Part shown: piece by piece, positions 1 to 10,378 of the stretch | How the letters are laid out: each line of letters starts with the position of its first letter | How positions within the stretch are numbered: position 1 is the stretch's first letter | NCBI RefSeq assembly: GCF_041260155.1 | Contig: NC_091947.1 | Coordinates: forward strand, 36,884,532 to 36,948,531 | Direction of reading: 5' to 3' | Length of the DNA stretch: 64,000 nt | From: Ptychodera flava | Taxonomy: Eukaryota; Hemichordata; Enteropneusta; Ptychoderidae | Position numbers and translations under genes: made by a program | The notes under the pieces: model-generated | Databases searched by the model: none | Told to the model about the DNA's origin: nothing | What the model saw: the letters and a program-made list of their open reading frames with translations, nothing else

Positions 1-634
1 CATGCGCTTTTGGTAATAAAATTGATAAAAACAACATATTTAATGTTTTAGATTTTTCACATTTGTTATGACCCTTAACATTACAGACTTGATGACATAA
101 CTAGCTGCTGGACCTGTTTACTGGCGCATTGATTTAAAGACAAAGATCGTTTTATTTTGTGATAAGGACGTGTGATTTCGTAAAACATAGTCTATTAGCC
201 TGGAAATGTGATTTTTGCGAATATTGCTTACCCCACTGACAAACAGTGTGGTTTGAAAATGGCTGGAATTCGCTACTTCAGGACTTTGTTTTGTGTGTGG
301 CATTTACTGACAAACTCCAAACCCGCTGCACCTACCCATTCAGTATTTCATGTACAGGTGTACCCAGAGATAGATTAGTTTCACAATGTGCCAGTTGTGA
401 TCAAGTGCCATTGGCGCTATTTGTTATTTTGGTTGTGCTGTGCAGAAATCATTGTCAAAACATCAAACTGGAATTTTGGTGCTCTGAACAGACGGAAAGA
501 ACATTAATTCATGATCTTACGTACCCGTGTATATACCAATTCCAATCAAATGTGAGCAACACCGTGTCATTGGCGGTATTTTTTAAACATTGAAATAGCC
601 ATTTTCTGATATGTTTGAATATATTTTTCAACAG
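1..634. other. No supported gene; upstream intron or intergenic
   Basis: AT-rich sequence with no reading frame that resembles a known protein. It lies just upstream of the exon at 635 and is probably intron of that gene. The frame open at 246-593 has no recognisable motif and I do not call it. Confidence 0.4.
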
Positions 635-1538
635 GCACACGGGACACCTAGAATCCTTTCATAACACATTACTCATGTATGCCTCAAAGAGAACATCATA
701 CAAGTAAGTTTCAAAGCAAGTCCATATTCAATCTTTAACAATCATCATACTTGTCCTGTGAATACTGCTATTTTTTGTTGATTTTAATCTTGTAGTTCAA
801 ACACACTTGGATATAACAAAAATTTTATTTGCCTGTAACACATAAGAACAGAATACCGTTGGTGTCTCAAGACACAGTTTTAATACATGCTGACTTCTAT
901 TGTTTATGACAGTAGATGAAGTAATCCAAAAAAAATGTTTCTTCTCCTTGCCTGCATCAACACTTTTTTACATTTTTTCATTTACTGGTTTTGAAAAATG
1001 GAAAAAACATATCACATTCTATCGTAATTAAAATAACTAAATAAACATCATATTACTTCATCATTTCTGCAACACTTCAATGACTAGAAACAGTATTTTT
1101 TGTGGTGTATGAACTTGTCATGTTTTTCAAAAAAAATTTTTTAAGGTTTATGATTCTATTGTTAATCTTTTCAGATTTGAAAACATGAAAGCTCGGGTCC
1201 TACTTGCAGCTATTGACCATAACCATCATTTACATAGAAAACAAGCAACAACTACATCTGGTGAACTGCGCCATGCAAGAAAATACAGCAAGAGATCCAA
1301 TAGATGGACAGCAGTACCAGTCAAGGAGAAGAAGACCTACTCATATTTGCCTGTCATCACTGCACTCATCTTGCATAAACGTAGAATAGACCAAAAGGGT
1401 ATAAAGCAACCAACAGTTCTTTCTCAGGAAGATCCTCGCCGCATTGTGCCATACATTGCACCCATCCCTCCTGTGCAGACACATTTAATAGTTAGTGAAC
1501 AGATATCAAGATTTCAAAATACTGTAAAACCTGTCTAA
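635..1538 (+). CDS. C-terminal two exons of a probable transposon-derived multi-copy protein
   Basis: Two exons are visible. Exon 635-703 follows an AG acceptor (ttcaacag) and ends at a GTAAGT donor. Exon 1175-1538 follows the acceptor tcttttcag and ends in a stop. Spliced, the frame is continuous: codons run from 636, the split codon is 702-703 plus 1175, and the stop is at 1536-1538. The first exon reads HTGHLESFHNTLLMYASK and the second contains KARVLLAAIDHNHHLHRKQA. From memory, this pattern (HTG-LE-FH, then R-LLAALDHN) is the C-terminal end of a large family of uncharacterised proteins repeated many times in invertebrate and fish genomes and probably derived from a DNA transposase. I cannot name the superfamily with confidence. 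Upstream exons lie before the window. The splice signals and continuous frame are seen directly; the transposon origin is inference. Confidence 0.5.
704..1174 (+). other. Intron between the two exons of the transposon-like gene
   Basis: Bounded by a GTAAGT donor and a pyrimidine-rich AG acceptor. It is AT-rich and nothing else is recognised in it. Confidence 0.5.
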
Positions 1539-2044
1539 ACTTAACACAGAAGGCAATGAGAAAACTATTCAGTATAAAGAGGTATCTGGTTTATAGAGAT
1601 CCATTAATCACAGTGTTCTATTTGAAAGTGAATTGAAAAACTGTCCATAATAGACATATGTTGCAAGTTATGACAGGTACGTTTTAGACAGGTTTCACTG
1701 CATGAATGTGGCTTTTCCGATTTGTCACATTTTGAGAATTTATATATAGAGTACAGTATGTATTTTGGTGATTTTCGTCATATTTTGGGGGTAAAAATTC
1801 TTCTCAGAAACAGCTTGCCTAATCGCTTTAAAATTACGATTTGATGTACTTTAAGGGTGTTACTAATCTGAATTGTTGAAAGTATGACAAAATTAGCTAT
1901 ATAAAATTTTAGGGGCCATTTTTGACATTTTGGTAAATTTATTTCTTGAAAATTGCTGGTGGAAATACTTTAGCGACAGTATTCCTGGGTTTGACTTTTT
2001 ACAGTGATTCATATCCTTATCATTTCATATAATATTTAGACAAT

Positions 2045-2225
2045 TTGGGACCAATCCTGACGTATGTAACATGCTAACAGGGTACGCTTAGCCATTCAGG
2101 ACACCTGGTACCTCCACTAACTATCAGTGGTTCAGGATGGTCCTACTTAAATTTGTAAATCACAAATGTCCCATGGACCTGGTAATGTATTACCTTGAAT
2201 TGAAATGATTATTGGACTAGTTTAA
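2045..2225 (+). repeat. Dispersed repeat, copy 1 (inverted partner at 34497-34672)
   Basis: This stretch matches the reverse complement of 34497-34672 almost base for base over about 170 bp. It includes the word ccatggacctggtaatgtat and the block around ccactaactatcagtggt. Neither copy has an ORF. The family is probably a MITE or SINE-like element, but I cannot name it. Confidence 0.7.
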
Positions 2226-2689
2226 AGGGAAATAGTCGTCAGAACTGTCCCTGTGCAAGTTTCCTACGATGTAGATTATGACATTCATGTTTTAACTTTC
2301 ATCAATCACCAATTTGCCTTGGATACAACATTGCCATGGGTCATATTGGTTCCATACCACCTTTGAGCCCAGTTACAACGACTGTATCCCTTTAATGTCA
2401 TATTTGCAATTTTATTTCTAGGTTCTTATAGATACCGTCACAGTAACAAGATATTAAATATGATAATAATGTGTTTTTGGGACAATTTTGTCATTTTCAG
2501 TCTGAGTAAAAAATAATGTGATAACAATAAAAACTAAGACTGCAAGCAGTGTTAGCGGGACCCAAGCAGTTGCAAACACTGGTAAAAGGTACCAGGATGA
2601 TATTGATAACACTCGAATGATAACATGCAATGATAAAACTCAAATGTTGATGGGTGCTACAAACAATGAAGTTAAAAGTTTGTCGCACT

Positions 2690-3845
2690 TTTGGTTACCG
2701 ATTGTTAGGAACATTTATGACTCGAGGTCAAAGGTTATGTGGGTCTCTTAAGGATTATGACAAAAAACATGTTCAAAACTTTATCCATACATACCAAAAA
2801 TCAGACCTGCAGCTTTATTGGCTAGCGCAAAATGAGAAATGCATATAATTAATGAAGTACAGTTGGTGGTGTAACAAGGTCCCTCACTACTGACTATGAA
2901 GGGTGTAGAAGTTATGGATTATAGACATATATTCATATACAAGGTCGGAGGTCACCGATATAACATGACATTTTGTCAAAAAAATTTCCAACCATAATTA
3001 TCCGCATGTATTATTTATAGGCATTTACAGGCATATTGATGATGAAAGGTAGTGTGAGCCTGTTGGATTTTGTGGCAAAAAGATCTTTTTCCCCCAAATT
3101 ATACATGTGTACCAAATTCAGACATCTGGCTCATTGGCTAGCCCAGAGTTAGATATGCACATAATTGATGAGGCACAGGATGCACCACAAGGTCTTACAT
3201 CATACCAAATATCAGTGAAGGGTGTAGTACTTTTGTCTACTGAGTTATGGAGATATATGTATATTTCAGGTCAAGGTCATTTAGGTCATGTCACGTTTTC
3301 TCAAAAAATTTGTATACCACAGTTATCGGTATACAAATTAGACCCCGATATCAATTGGTTAGTATAGAATTAGATATGCACATATTTAATGAGGTACAAG
3401 ATATGCTGTCATAAGCTCTCAAATCATCCAAATATGAAGGGTGTAGCGCTTGAGTAGCACTGAGTTGTGGACATATATATATATATATACTTAAGTACAA
3501 AGGTCATCAGGGTGATGTGACATTTTGTCAAAAATATTGTAGTCCATAGTTATACTGACGTACCAAAAATCAGACCCCTATTGGTAAGCCCAGATTTAGA
3601 TACATGCATATTTGATGAAGTTCCAGATGTGCCATCATTAAGTCTCCTATCATTCCGAATATGAAGCGGGTAGCACTTGTGATTACTGAATTATGCACAT
3701 GTATGTATATTTTAGGTCAAAGGTCATCTGGGTCATGTGACATTTATCAAAAATATTGTAGTCAATAGTTATGCCTATGTACTAAAAATTAGACCTCCAG
3801 CTCCATTGGTAACCTTATTATTAGATACTTGCATAATTAAAGGTA
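2690..3845 (+). repeat. Diverged tandem repeats of about 200-250 bp
   Basis: Four to five degenerate copies. Each contains versions of aggtcaaaggtcat, catgtgacattttgtcaaaa, a pyrimidine-poor caccaaattcagacct segment, ttagatatgcacataatt and atgaagggtgtag. Copies begin near 2725, 2940, 3265, 3490 and 3710. Two short ORFs inside are artefacts of the repeat. A perfect DR1-type AGGTCA-A-AGGTCA lies at 3714-3726. Confidence 0.65.
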
Positions 3846-5419
3846 TATAAGCTGTAACGTGTGGCAAGTTTTTCAATATTCTGCTTCTGTATATCAACAA
3901 CCGTGTCTGACCCTAATCCGTTTATCATGCTGAAATTTCAAGTATTCTTTTAGTCAACACAACTTGTATGTGTGTAGTGACAATTGTTTATTGTTTACAA
4001 ATTAATTCTAGTCCAGACTTGAATACAATTTTCAACAAAAACAATGGAGATTATACTCATACAGGTTGTGTTGATATGCTAAATACTTGGTATTAAATTA
4101 CAGTTTAGGGATTCAATGAAGAAAGTGTAGCGAAACCACAAAACAAATGTTCTGAAGAAATAGACAAAAGATACAGCTTATGGAACTTTAATGAGGTACA
4201 GTATTTTGCTAGGGTCAAAGGACAGAGGGCATCCCAAAATTTCAGAGTAGAATTTGGTCCTCTATTGGTCAATGTTCATTTACAAAAACCCTCCCGAACT
4301 CTTACATTGGTCAGAATAAGCCATTGCCATAGCTTAGCTGCATAGGTATAGCACAGGTCAAAGGTCATTGAAAAATGTGAAAAATAATACTTTAAAAATC
4401 TTCTTCTCTAAACCTTTTTTCACACATAATTCATTCACAATGGCCTGAGAGATGATCTGCTTCCAGTGGAGAAAACCTTAAAAAGTTGTGATTGCTTTAC
4501 TTGAAAAATAGTATGCAGAGTTAAATTGTTGTAACTTTGATAAAATATGTAGTCATTAGCTGGCACAGGTCAAGTGACTGGAATAAAGATTTAGCATCAC
4601 TTGCGAATACTTTACAATTTCATCTTTCAGAGTAATGATAAAATTTGTCTTATAAAAGTATCCGAATTTTATGTCTGCGAGAAATTATCAAGCTGCAGAT
4701 ATAGTACTAAACCCACTCAGTTAAAAATGCGCTCGCCGTGTCATTAACGGTATTATTTACAGATTGTATTAGACAAGTGGATTATTTGTCAACTGTCTCT
4801 ATATTTATGCCATATGAAATATGCTGATTGCTGCAAATAAAATAATATTGTGGTCACTTATGCTATTTTTGAAGACAGAAAATTATGTACTTATTTTTGG
4901 AATCAAATTTATACTCTTGGCATGTGCAAGAAATGCAAGTTAGCAATAATTGCATGACTTTTAGGTCAAATCAGTATAATATTCAGACAAGACAACATGA
5001 TTATGTAACACCATACTTTTTAATTTTAAAACAAGAAAATAAATAACGAGTTTTAATAAATCCATTTGATACGAAATAAATATGTACTATTCACTTCCAT
5101 TTATGCTGTACAATAAAAATCTTATCTAAGGAGGAGATCATTTCAGTATATATGTAATAAGAATAAACTTGATCATATAGATAAATTGTTGTCATTTGTT
5201 GTTAATTCAGTTTATTGTTCACTTCCACAATATATTGAAACGCCTTATATCTTTGGCATATAATTTCACTATTTAATTAACATTGAATTTTAGATATTTC
5301 CCCTAAGTTTCAGGGATTTTTACAAGAAATTTAATACAGAAGGAAAATAAGCTTGTACTGCAAAATCATCAAAGTTAACAGCTAAAATACATTGAAACCA
5401 TTGTTTGATTGGAATTAAA

Positions 5420-5902
5420 TTACACCCCTCTTGAATCCCGGAATCCTGTATATGAACCGTCCCCAGATGGGAATTTGTCCCTAATCATCCAAACAACGCA
5501 AGAGGGGCACACAACACGATTTCCTCTTCCTAATCGCCCATACTCCCACATTACATACTGACGGTAGCCTGCATGTCGCATGGAACGATTGTCATATGTG
5601 GGAGTACAAACGAAATCATATGACCGACTTGCAATGGCTGTACGCAACACCTCTCCTGTTCCACAGACTAGACGACAATTTGGTGTCATAGTGATGCATG
5701 ACCTATGTCCACAGCAGATCATTTCTCTTGTTGTAGGCATAGGTCGACATCTCTGACACCTACACCAGTTAGGAGTGTCATACTGCATGCTACTGGTAGG
5801 CTGACTTAGTTCCATGACAGATGCTGCAATGCCTGGATGTTGGCCAAGGATACTCTTCAAAACCTCTTTTGTCTTATCTCCATCAAGGGATTCAACAAAC
5901 CT
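5420..5902 (-). CDS. Last exon: P2X7-type C-terminal domain protein
   Basis: The minus-strand exon opens after an AG acceptor (actttcag) at 5903-5905, stays open for 161 codons and stops at 5420-5422. The translation has the pattern of the cytoplasmic ballast domain of the P2X7 receptor: WCRC, then a cysteine-rich stretch (CQRCRPMPTTREMICCGH), then LRHAGYRQY-type and WMIRDKFPSGDGSYTGFR segments. This domain family (P2RX7_C) also occurs without the channel in many invertebrate proteins. No transmembrane or ATP-binding channel part is visible, so this is not a P2X receptor. The exon begins in phase 0, which fits the phase-0 donor of the CXC exon at 24490. I infer both belong to one gene, with the Polinton in the intron; unseen middle exons are possible. 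A candidate poly(A) signal is at 5211-5216. Confidence 0.75.
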   Translation of the reverse strand, partial: RFVESLDGDKTKEVLKSILGQHPGIAASVMELSQPTSSMQYDTPNWCRCQRCRPMPTTREMICCGHRSCITMTPNCRLVCGTGEVLRTAIASRSYDFVCTPTYDNRSMRHAGYRQYVMWEYGRLGRGNRVVCPSCVVWMIRDKFPSGDGSYTGFRDSRGV

Positions 5903-6575
5903 CTGAAAGTGTCAAAAAATTGTGAAAAGTAAAACATTGTAAATCTATGCAAAGATAAAAATATGGATACCTGACATATGAAAAATTATTTATATTTTGG
6001 AGTTTTTAACCCCAGTCTACAATACCAAATCACATAGCACAGAATTGTGCAAACATGATCCTTTAACTCAATCCACATTCAATAAATTATTGTTTCTATA
6101 GACAAGTAATCATGAGGGTGCTCTTCTATACATGACCTGGTCCTTAGCTAGCACACACAATAAACATGCACTCTCACAGGCAAAAGAAACACTCAAATAT
6201 GATCAGAGCAATGTTCACATTCATTGTTCATCAGAGTCACACATTCATAAAGTTTCAAATATGTAACACAAGTTTTGAAAAACAGTTTAAAAGTCCTACG
6301 ATTCAGATACTGAGATTCAATGTAACAATAGTTTTAGTCAATGAAAATCACACGGTTTATTCTCACATTGCTGATAGGGCACTTATGTACATTTTGTCAA
6401 GTAACCACTTACTGAACGCTTGTTTTTATTGAAAAAGATTCACTGATTGATGATCAAATAATAAGTACACTTATAAATATTACACTTCTATGCTTGACAA
6501 ATATAATACTTACTTCAATGGTGTTATCACAACAACTTCCAGGTGTATAGCAGGATATTTGTCTATTTTCCACAG
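5903..6575 (-). other. Host intron, left of the Polinton
   Basis: AT-rich intronic sequence between the P2X7-type exon and the left end of the Polinton. No ORF with recognisable content; the frame open at 6166-6432 has no motif. Confidence 0.45.
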
Positions 6576-6581
6576 TATTGC
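6576..6581. repeat. Target-site duplication, left (TATTGC)
   Basis: TATTGC directly precedes the left TIR (AGTAGTAAAG) and recurs at 23474-23479 right after the right TIR. Six-base duplications are the rule for Polintons. If the last T of the right TIR (23474) is counted as element, the duplication is 5 bp (ATTGC). Confidence 0.75.
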
Positions 6582-6912
6582 AGTAGTAAAGTAAACGTGG
6601 ACAACTGGGATTAAGTAAGAATTTTACACCCATTTTATTCATTTATCTACATGAAGCGAAGGAAAAATTAACCATCCATGTAACTAAAGTATAACCCTGA
6701 CCTATATACGAACTCACGCACGCGCAACAGTGCATTGTCCTGAACTAAGCGGGGAAATTCCCTGCTGAGCATGTTTATACATGTACGGGAAATTCCGTGT
6801 GAGTCATCACCATCAAACTAGCCTATATAAAGGACCCCCGTTGTCAGTCCGGCCGGCCGGTCGCGGAGTCTAGCTGATGTTGAACACGAAGTTCCTATCG
6901 GTACGAACTAAC
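6582..6912 (+). repeat. Polinton left terminal inverted repeat
   Basis: Matches the reverse complement of about 23127-23473. The match is near perfect from 6582 to about 6845 and continues with small indels to about 6912 (gcggagtctagctgatg, gttcctatcgg). It contains the promoter-like cluster described separately. Confidence 0.92.
6751..6850 (+). promoter_or_regulatory. TIR promoter-like cluster: two kappa-B-like sites, AP-1 site, TATA box
   Basis: In order: GGGAAATTCC at 6752-6761, GGGAAATTCC at 6787-6796, TGAGTCA at 6800-6806, TATATAAAG at 6824-6832 and TTGTCAGTC at 6841-6849. The two 10-mers fit the NF-kappa-B consensus GGGRNNYYCC and TGAGTCA is the AP-1 consensus. The TATA box reads into the element. 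The same cluster is conserved in mirror order in the right TIR. Binding and transcription are inference. Confidence 0.6.
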
Positions 6913-6987
6913 TTTCATATCCATTCAATCCATAATATCGTAGATATCGCTCCAGCGGCGGACTAAATCCTTCTTGTTTTTGAATTT

Positions 6988-7365
6988 CTAGCGCCTGATG
7001 AAATATGTTCTGAATAAGTTCTGACCCCGGAGCCTCCTCGTTCCGAAGGGTTGCACCTTTTTCTGTATTTGTGTAAGCAGCTGTTTATATTGAACGTAAT
7101 AATGTTTATACTTCTCTCTTCTTTTTGATACTCCCGTTTTCCCTTGTATTACATCAATAACAACACCAGGTATAGGAGTTAAGGCTAACAGTACCGGAAC
7201 TGTCGGAATTGCCGCTATGACAGCAGAACTTACAAGAATTCCCTTAGTAATATTGAGAGCCATATCAATTCGACCCATTAATTTATAACTTCGTCGATAT
7301 GCAGCACTTGTTCTTTCTATGTAATCAGCCAATTGTTCAACGCTTTCAACAACTGAGATGTGCAT
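6988..7365 (-). CDS. Small Polinton membrane protein, 125 aa
   Basis: Intact ORF pointing toward the left TIR. Residues about 38-75 form a long hydrophobic stretch with prolines (around LVSSAVIAAIPTVPVLLAL), consistent with a two-pass membrane hairpin. The N-terminus is mildly charged and the C-terminal third is basic (KRREKYKHYY, RRLRGQNLF). The start at 7365 is supported by a gtatatg/catatac word about 6-15 bp upstream, as seen for other genes of this element. It is divergent from the gene at 7424 with 58 bp between starts. I do not recognise a family. A virion membrane or capsid-associated role would fit its place but is unproven. Confidence 0.65.
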   Translation of the reverse strand: MHISVVESVEQLADYIERTSAAYRRSYKLMGRIDMALNITKGILVSSAVIAAIPTVPVLLALTPIPGVVIDVIQGKTGVSKRREKYKHYYVQYKQLLTQIQKKVQPFGTRRLRGQNLFRTYFIRR

Positions 7366-7423
7366 TTTTTACTGTATATGTAAGGGATGATAAAAAATAA
7401 TTGTAGTAATATAGAAATACAAT
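7366..7423. promoter_or_regulatory. Divergent promoter region in Polinton
   Basis: A 58-bp spacer between two oppositely directed starts. It contains actgtatatgtaag (7371-7384) near the minus start and aatatag about 12 bp before the plus start at 7424. Confidence 0.45.
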
Positions 7424-8700
7424 ATGGCAGAAGGAGGAGAAGATATACCAATCCAGGATTTCGTTGATGCAAATTTAAATGATGATGATGACGCTACTGC
7501 TGAAACATCCTTCATAAACAACGATAATGCCCTTGCAGAAGCCGAGCCTTTCCAGGCCGGCTCAAGCGACAGACCCGCAGGTGAGTCGTTGATTAGACAG
7601 AGAGGAGAAATTACAGATATAACGGCTAACCAATACTTAGATAGTAATAGGATTACTGATGCGCATAAACGAGAATTAATGCATACGAATGCTAGTATTA
7701 GGGATGGAGAGCTGTATTATCGAGACGCTAGGCTGACATCAAATAAAAGCACGAAGTCTTTAATGCCCTCCTCAATAAAAGGTAAGGGAGCTGCAGAATT
7801 TAAAAAAGATATATTAGGAATAGATCCAGATTTTGTATCAGAATTGACTGATAATGAAGCAAAAATGTTATTGAAAAGGCCGGCCGATAAACTCAAACCC
7901 TACGACATTGGACGACTCAGAGATAGAATAACAGATTTACGAGAAAATTTAGCGATAATGCCGATGAAATACGTACTATCGAAAATAAAATCGAAAAATG
8001 GAATAATGAAAACCCTGAGTATAGAGCTATTAATGATGAATTAAGGATTGCGAATATGCGTATTAGCGACCTTAACAACGAAAAAGTTAAAATAAGGCTA
8101 TTGAAAAGAGAAGCTGAAAAACAGTTAAAGGAAATTCCTGAAGATCACACCCAAGGAAAAGAAAAAGCCAAGAAACTACTAGCTGAACTCATAACAAGAG
8201 AAGCTAAAGTTGACAATCGAATTGAATACGAACATGGTAAGATCAGTGAGGCACGTGAAAGTCTGGCTACGACTAGGTCTCTTCGTGATGTAATTTCTGA
8301 TCCAGAATTATCACTGAGACTGAAGCTGACAGAATTATTTAAACGAAATGGTATAACAATCGCTGCAATACTGACTGCCCTTGGAATGACAATATCAACA
8401 ATTGCCCTGGCTGTGACTAGAGGAGGAGGAGGAGGAGGAGCGGGAGAAGGAACTGGAACTGGCGGGTCTGGTTCAGGTCCGCCAAAGTATATACAAAAGC
8501 GAAAGAAATTGTAAAGCAATTTGGCGAATGGTTAAAAACCTTGGCCGCAAAAAGTGCTGCTGCAATACCCGGTCTAATCGGTTCCCTCGTCAGTTTTCTA
8601 TTAAAAACAGCAGGATCGGTGGTCGGATTTGTCGGAGAACAGCTATGGATATTTTTAACTGGTTTAACATTAGTCATTATAAATAAAATTATGTATTAAT
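7424..8700 (+). pseudogene. Polinton structural/membrane-type protein in three frames
   Basis: Three open segments follow each other in different frames: 7424-8044, a second frame usable from about 7950 to 8514, and a third running from about 8465 to the stop near 8698. The first segment is acidic at its N-terminus and low-complexity. The second is charged and helical, with coiled-coil character, followed by a hydrophobic segment (AAILTALGMTISTIALAV) and a Gly run from (GGA)n at 8421. The third is hydrophobic and amphipathic (IPGLIGSLVSFLLK). From memory, Polintons carry a protein with this order: charged helices, TM, Gly linker, C-terminal hydrophobic repeats. The first shift coincides with A AAT TTA at 7945-7951, a canonical minus-1 slippery heptamer, and the downstream frame is the minus-1 frame. 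The second shift lies in or after the GGA repeat. Confidence 0.6.
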
Positions 8701-8724
8701 ATATGACACCCCTACGGCATCGTC

Positions 8725-9075
8725 ATGTTTGGTGAAAAGAATATTGCAAAGTTTCTTTCTAAAAATAAAGACCTGTTTGGTTTCTCTGTCGAATTGGAAT
8801 GGTGCAAACTCCGACGAGTAAATCGACATATCCTTCGAGCAAATCCAGGTGTCCGACTCAAAGATGATAATCTTTATCATAACATATTAGCTTTCGTGAA
8901 GGAATGTCAAAAGACTAACTTCTTTAAGCGACTAGAATTCATAGCTGTATTCCAGGATACTGAGGATGACCAAGAGGCTCATCATCTCCAAGAATATTGG
9001 GTTCTTCGATTGATTCGCGACACAGGCAATCGATTTATCTTTCAGTCAGACGGAAATATTTACGTAAAGATGTGA
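8725..9075 (+). CDS. Polinton protein of unknown function, 116 aa
   Basis: Intact ORF with a charged, mostly soluble composition. The C-terminal part (around FIAVFQDTEDDQEAHHLQEYW) is faintly like the helix carrying the catalytic Glu in GIY-YIG nucleases, but no GIY or YIG strand is visible, so I do not assign that fold. It lies between the membrane-type gene and the capsid gene. A taatatatga word lies about 25 bp before the start. Confidence 0.5.
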   Translation: MFGEKNIAKFLSKNKDLFGFSVELEWCKLRRVNRHILRANPGVRLKDDNLYHNILAFVKECQKTNFFKRLEFIAVFQDTEDDQEAHHLQEYWVLRLIRDTGNRFIFQSDGNIYVKM

Positions 9076-9115
9076 TTAATTTTCTTTTTTCTTCTACTAT
9101 ATACATTACACGAAA

Positions 9116-10378
9116 ATGGGGTACGATAGAACATTATCACCGACTTTCACCAACCGAATACCGAATGGAACGAAGTCAGAAAGAACTCATCATGTGATTG
9201 CTCATAATCCAAGTGAGGCAGATCCAGGCCAGACACTTATCATACGATGTCCGAAGTTAGAAAGCGGAGTACTCTTAGTTCCAGATACTTTCGACCTGGT
9301 TTTGATCTCGAAGTAATGGGAGATGAATATAACCGAGTAGTACAAAATGTTGCAAAAAATTTGGTGGAGCGTATGAAACTCACATTTGAGGGTCAGACAC
9401 TTTTCGATTTGAATAAATATAACCTTATTGAATGTTATCGCGATCTCTTCAAACATAAAAAGGAGAGAACGAACATGACACTGTATGGAATTCAGAACGA
9501 AAATCTAAGAAAATTAAGAAGCGGTTCGACCGATGGAGATCAAAACGTCGTGGGCGATAAGTTACTTTTCGACACATATAAAACAAAATATGCTATTCGT
9601 CTCACTCACCCCCTAATAACAGGTCATGGAGTTGCATACCAAAAGCGTTAGGGAGTCATATTGAATGGGAAATTACGTTGGCACCCGCCCCCCAATTACT
9701 TGTCAGTAATCAGGTTGTTACAACCAATTATAAATTAAAAAACATTCAAATGGAATACGAGACAATTTCTGACCTCGATCTCGCGAGGTCAACTGCTGGT
9801 TATTACAACGGTGGAAAAAGTTACCTTTACGAGCATATACATTATTTTAGAACAATCCCATTCAAAGAATCGGACACGGTTATCAATGAAAATATAAATG
9901 TACCACGACGTAGCATTAGAGGTATCGCTATACTCTTCACTAAAAATCAGAATCAGACAGAACTGAACAGTGAACTTTTCTTTAACCCATCCATTGAATC
10001 TGTGTCTGTATCAATCGAAGGCATTGCAAATAAAGTGTACGCTCAGAAGATGATACCAAGACAATTTTGGCGAGAGGTGCGACGGTATTTTGCTGAAGAT
10101 AAAGATTGGTGTGAAATTGATATAGATGAGGCGATTATTTGAAGAATAAATTTTGTCTGTTTATCGATCTGCGTAGTTTTAAAGATATTGAGTTTCATGG
10201 AAATGGTTTAAAAGTAATGAACACAAAGGACGGAATTCAACTTGAAATTCTGAAGAAAGACACCTCAATTAAGGTTGGCGATGTCGCTCGCGATGACAAT
10301 ATATTTGCCCACATTTATGTTATCAGTGATGCCCTGGTCTCTATTGAAAATAGTAGATTAATGTCTTTACAATATTAA
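9116..10378 (+). pseudogene. Probable Polinton major capsid protein, frameshifted
   Basis: Four open segments in successive frames (9116-9316, 9247-9651, about 9650-10142, 10139-10378) together give about 420 residues. Recognisable stretches include GVLLVPDTF, NVAKNLVERMKLTFEGQTLF, KKERTNMTLYGIQNENLRKL, NENINVPRRSIRGIAILF and VSIEGIANKVYAQKMIP. I recall this order from the capsid-type protein of Polintons in sea urchins, amphioxus and cnidarians, where a double jelly-roll fold is predicted. The beta-rich character and length agree. The start at 9116 is supported by ctatatacatta about 11-22 bp upstream. Every break is a frame change, not an in-frame stop. Family assignment is by memory; a fold prediction would settle it. 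Confidence 0.62.

Larger units (their letters stand above)
1539..5419. other. Intergenic, repeat-bearing, no gene seen
   Basis: No supported gene. It contains a dispersed repeat copy (about 2045-2225), a set of diverged repeats (about 2690-3845) and a short AT microsatellite near 3473-3490. The rest is AT-rich unique-looking sequence. TTTATT at 5211-5216 reads AATAAA on the minus strand and is a candidate poly(A) signal for the gene ending at 5420. Confidence 0.5.

Noticed and set aside
246..593. 115-codon plus-strand ORF
   Set aside because: No motif, no splice context, and it lies in probable intron of the downstream exons.
5420..5860. A true P2X receptor gene
   Set aside because: Only the cytoplasmic C-terminal domain is present; no channel or ATP-binding part.
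6166..6432. 88-codon ORF in the intron left of the Polinton
   Set aside because: AT-rich chance ORF with no recognisable content.
6841..6849. TTGTCAGTC as an initiator for the TIR TATA box
   Set aside because: Its A lies only about 22 bp from the first T of the TATA box, closer than the usual 28-34 bp; kept as part of the cluster but not called a start site.
8145..8677. Minus-strand ORFs rich in Pro and Leu
   Set aside because: Shadows of the (GGA)n-containing plus-strand gene.
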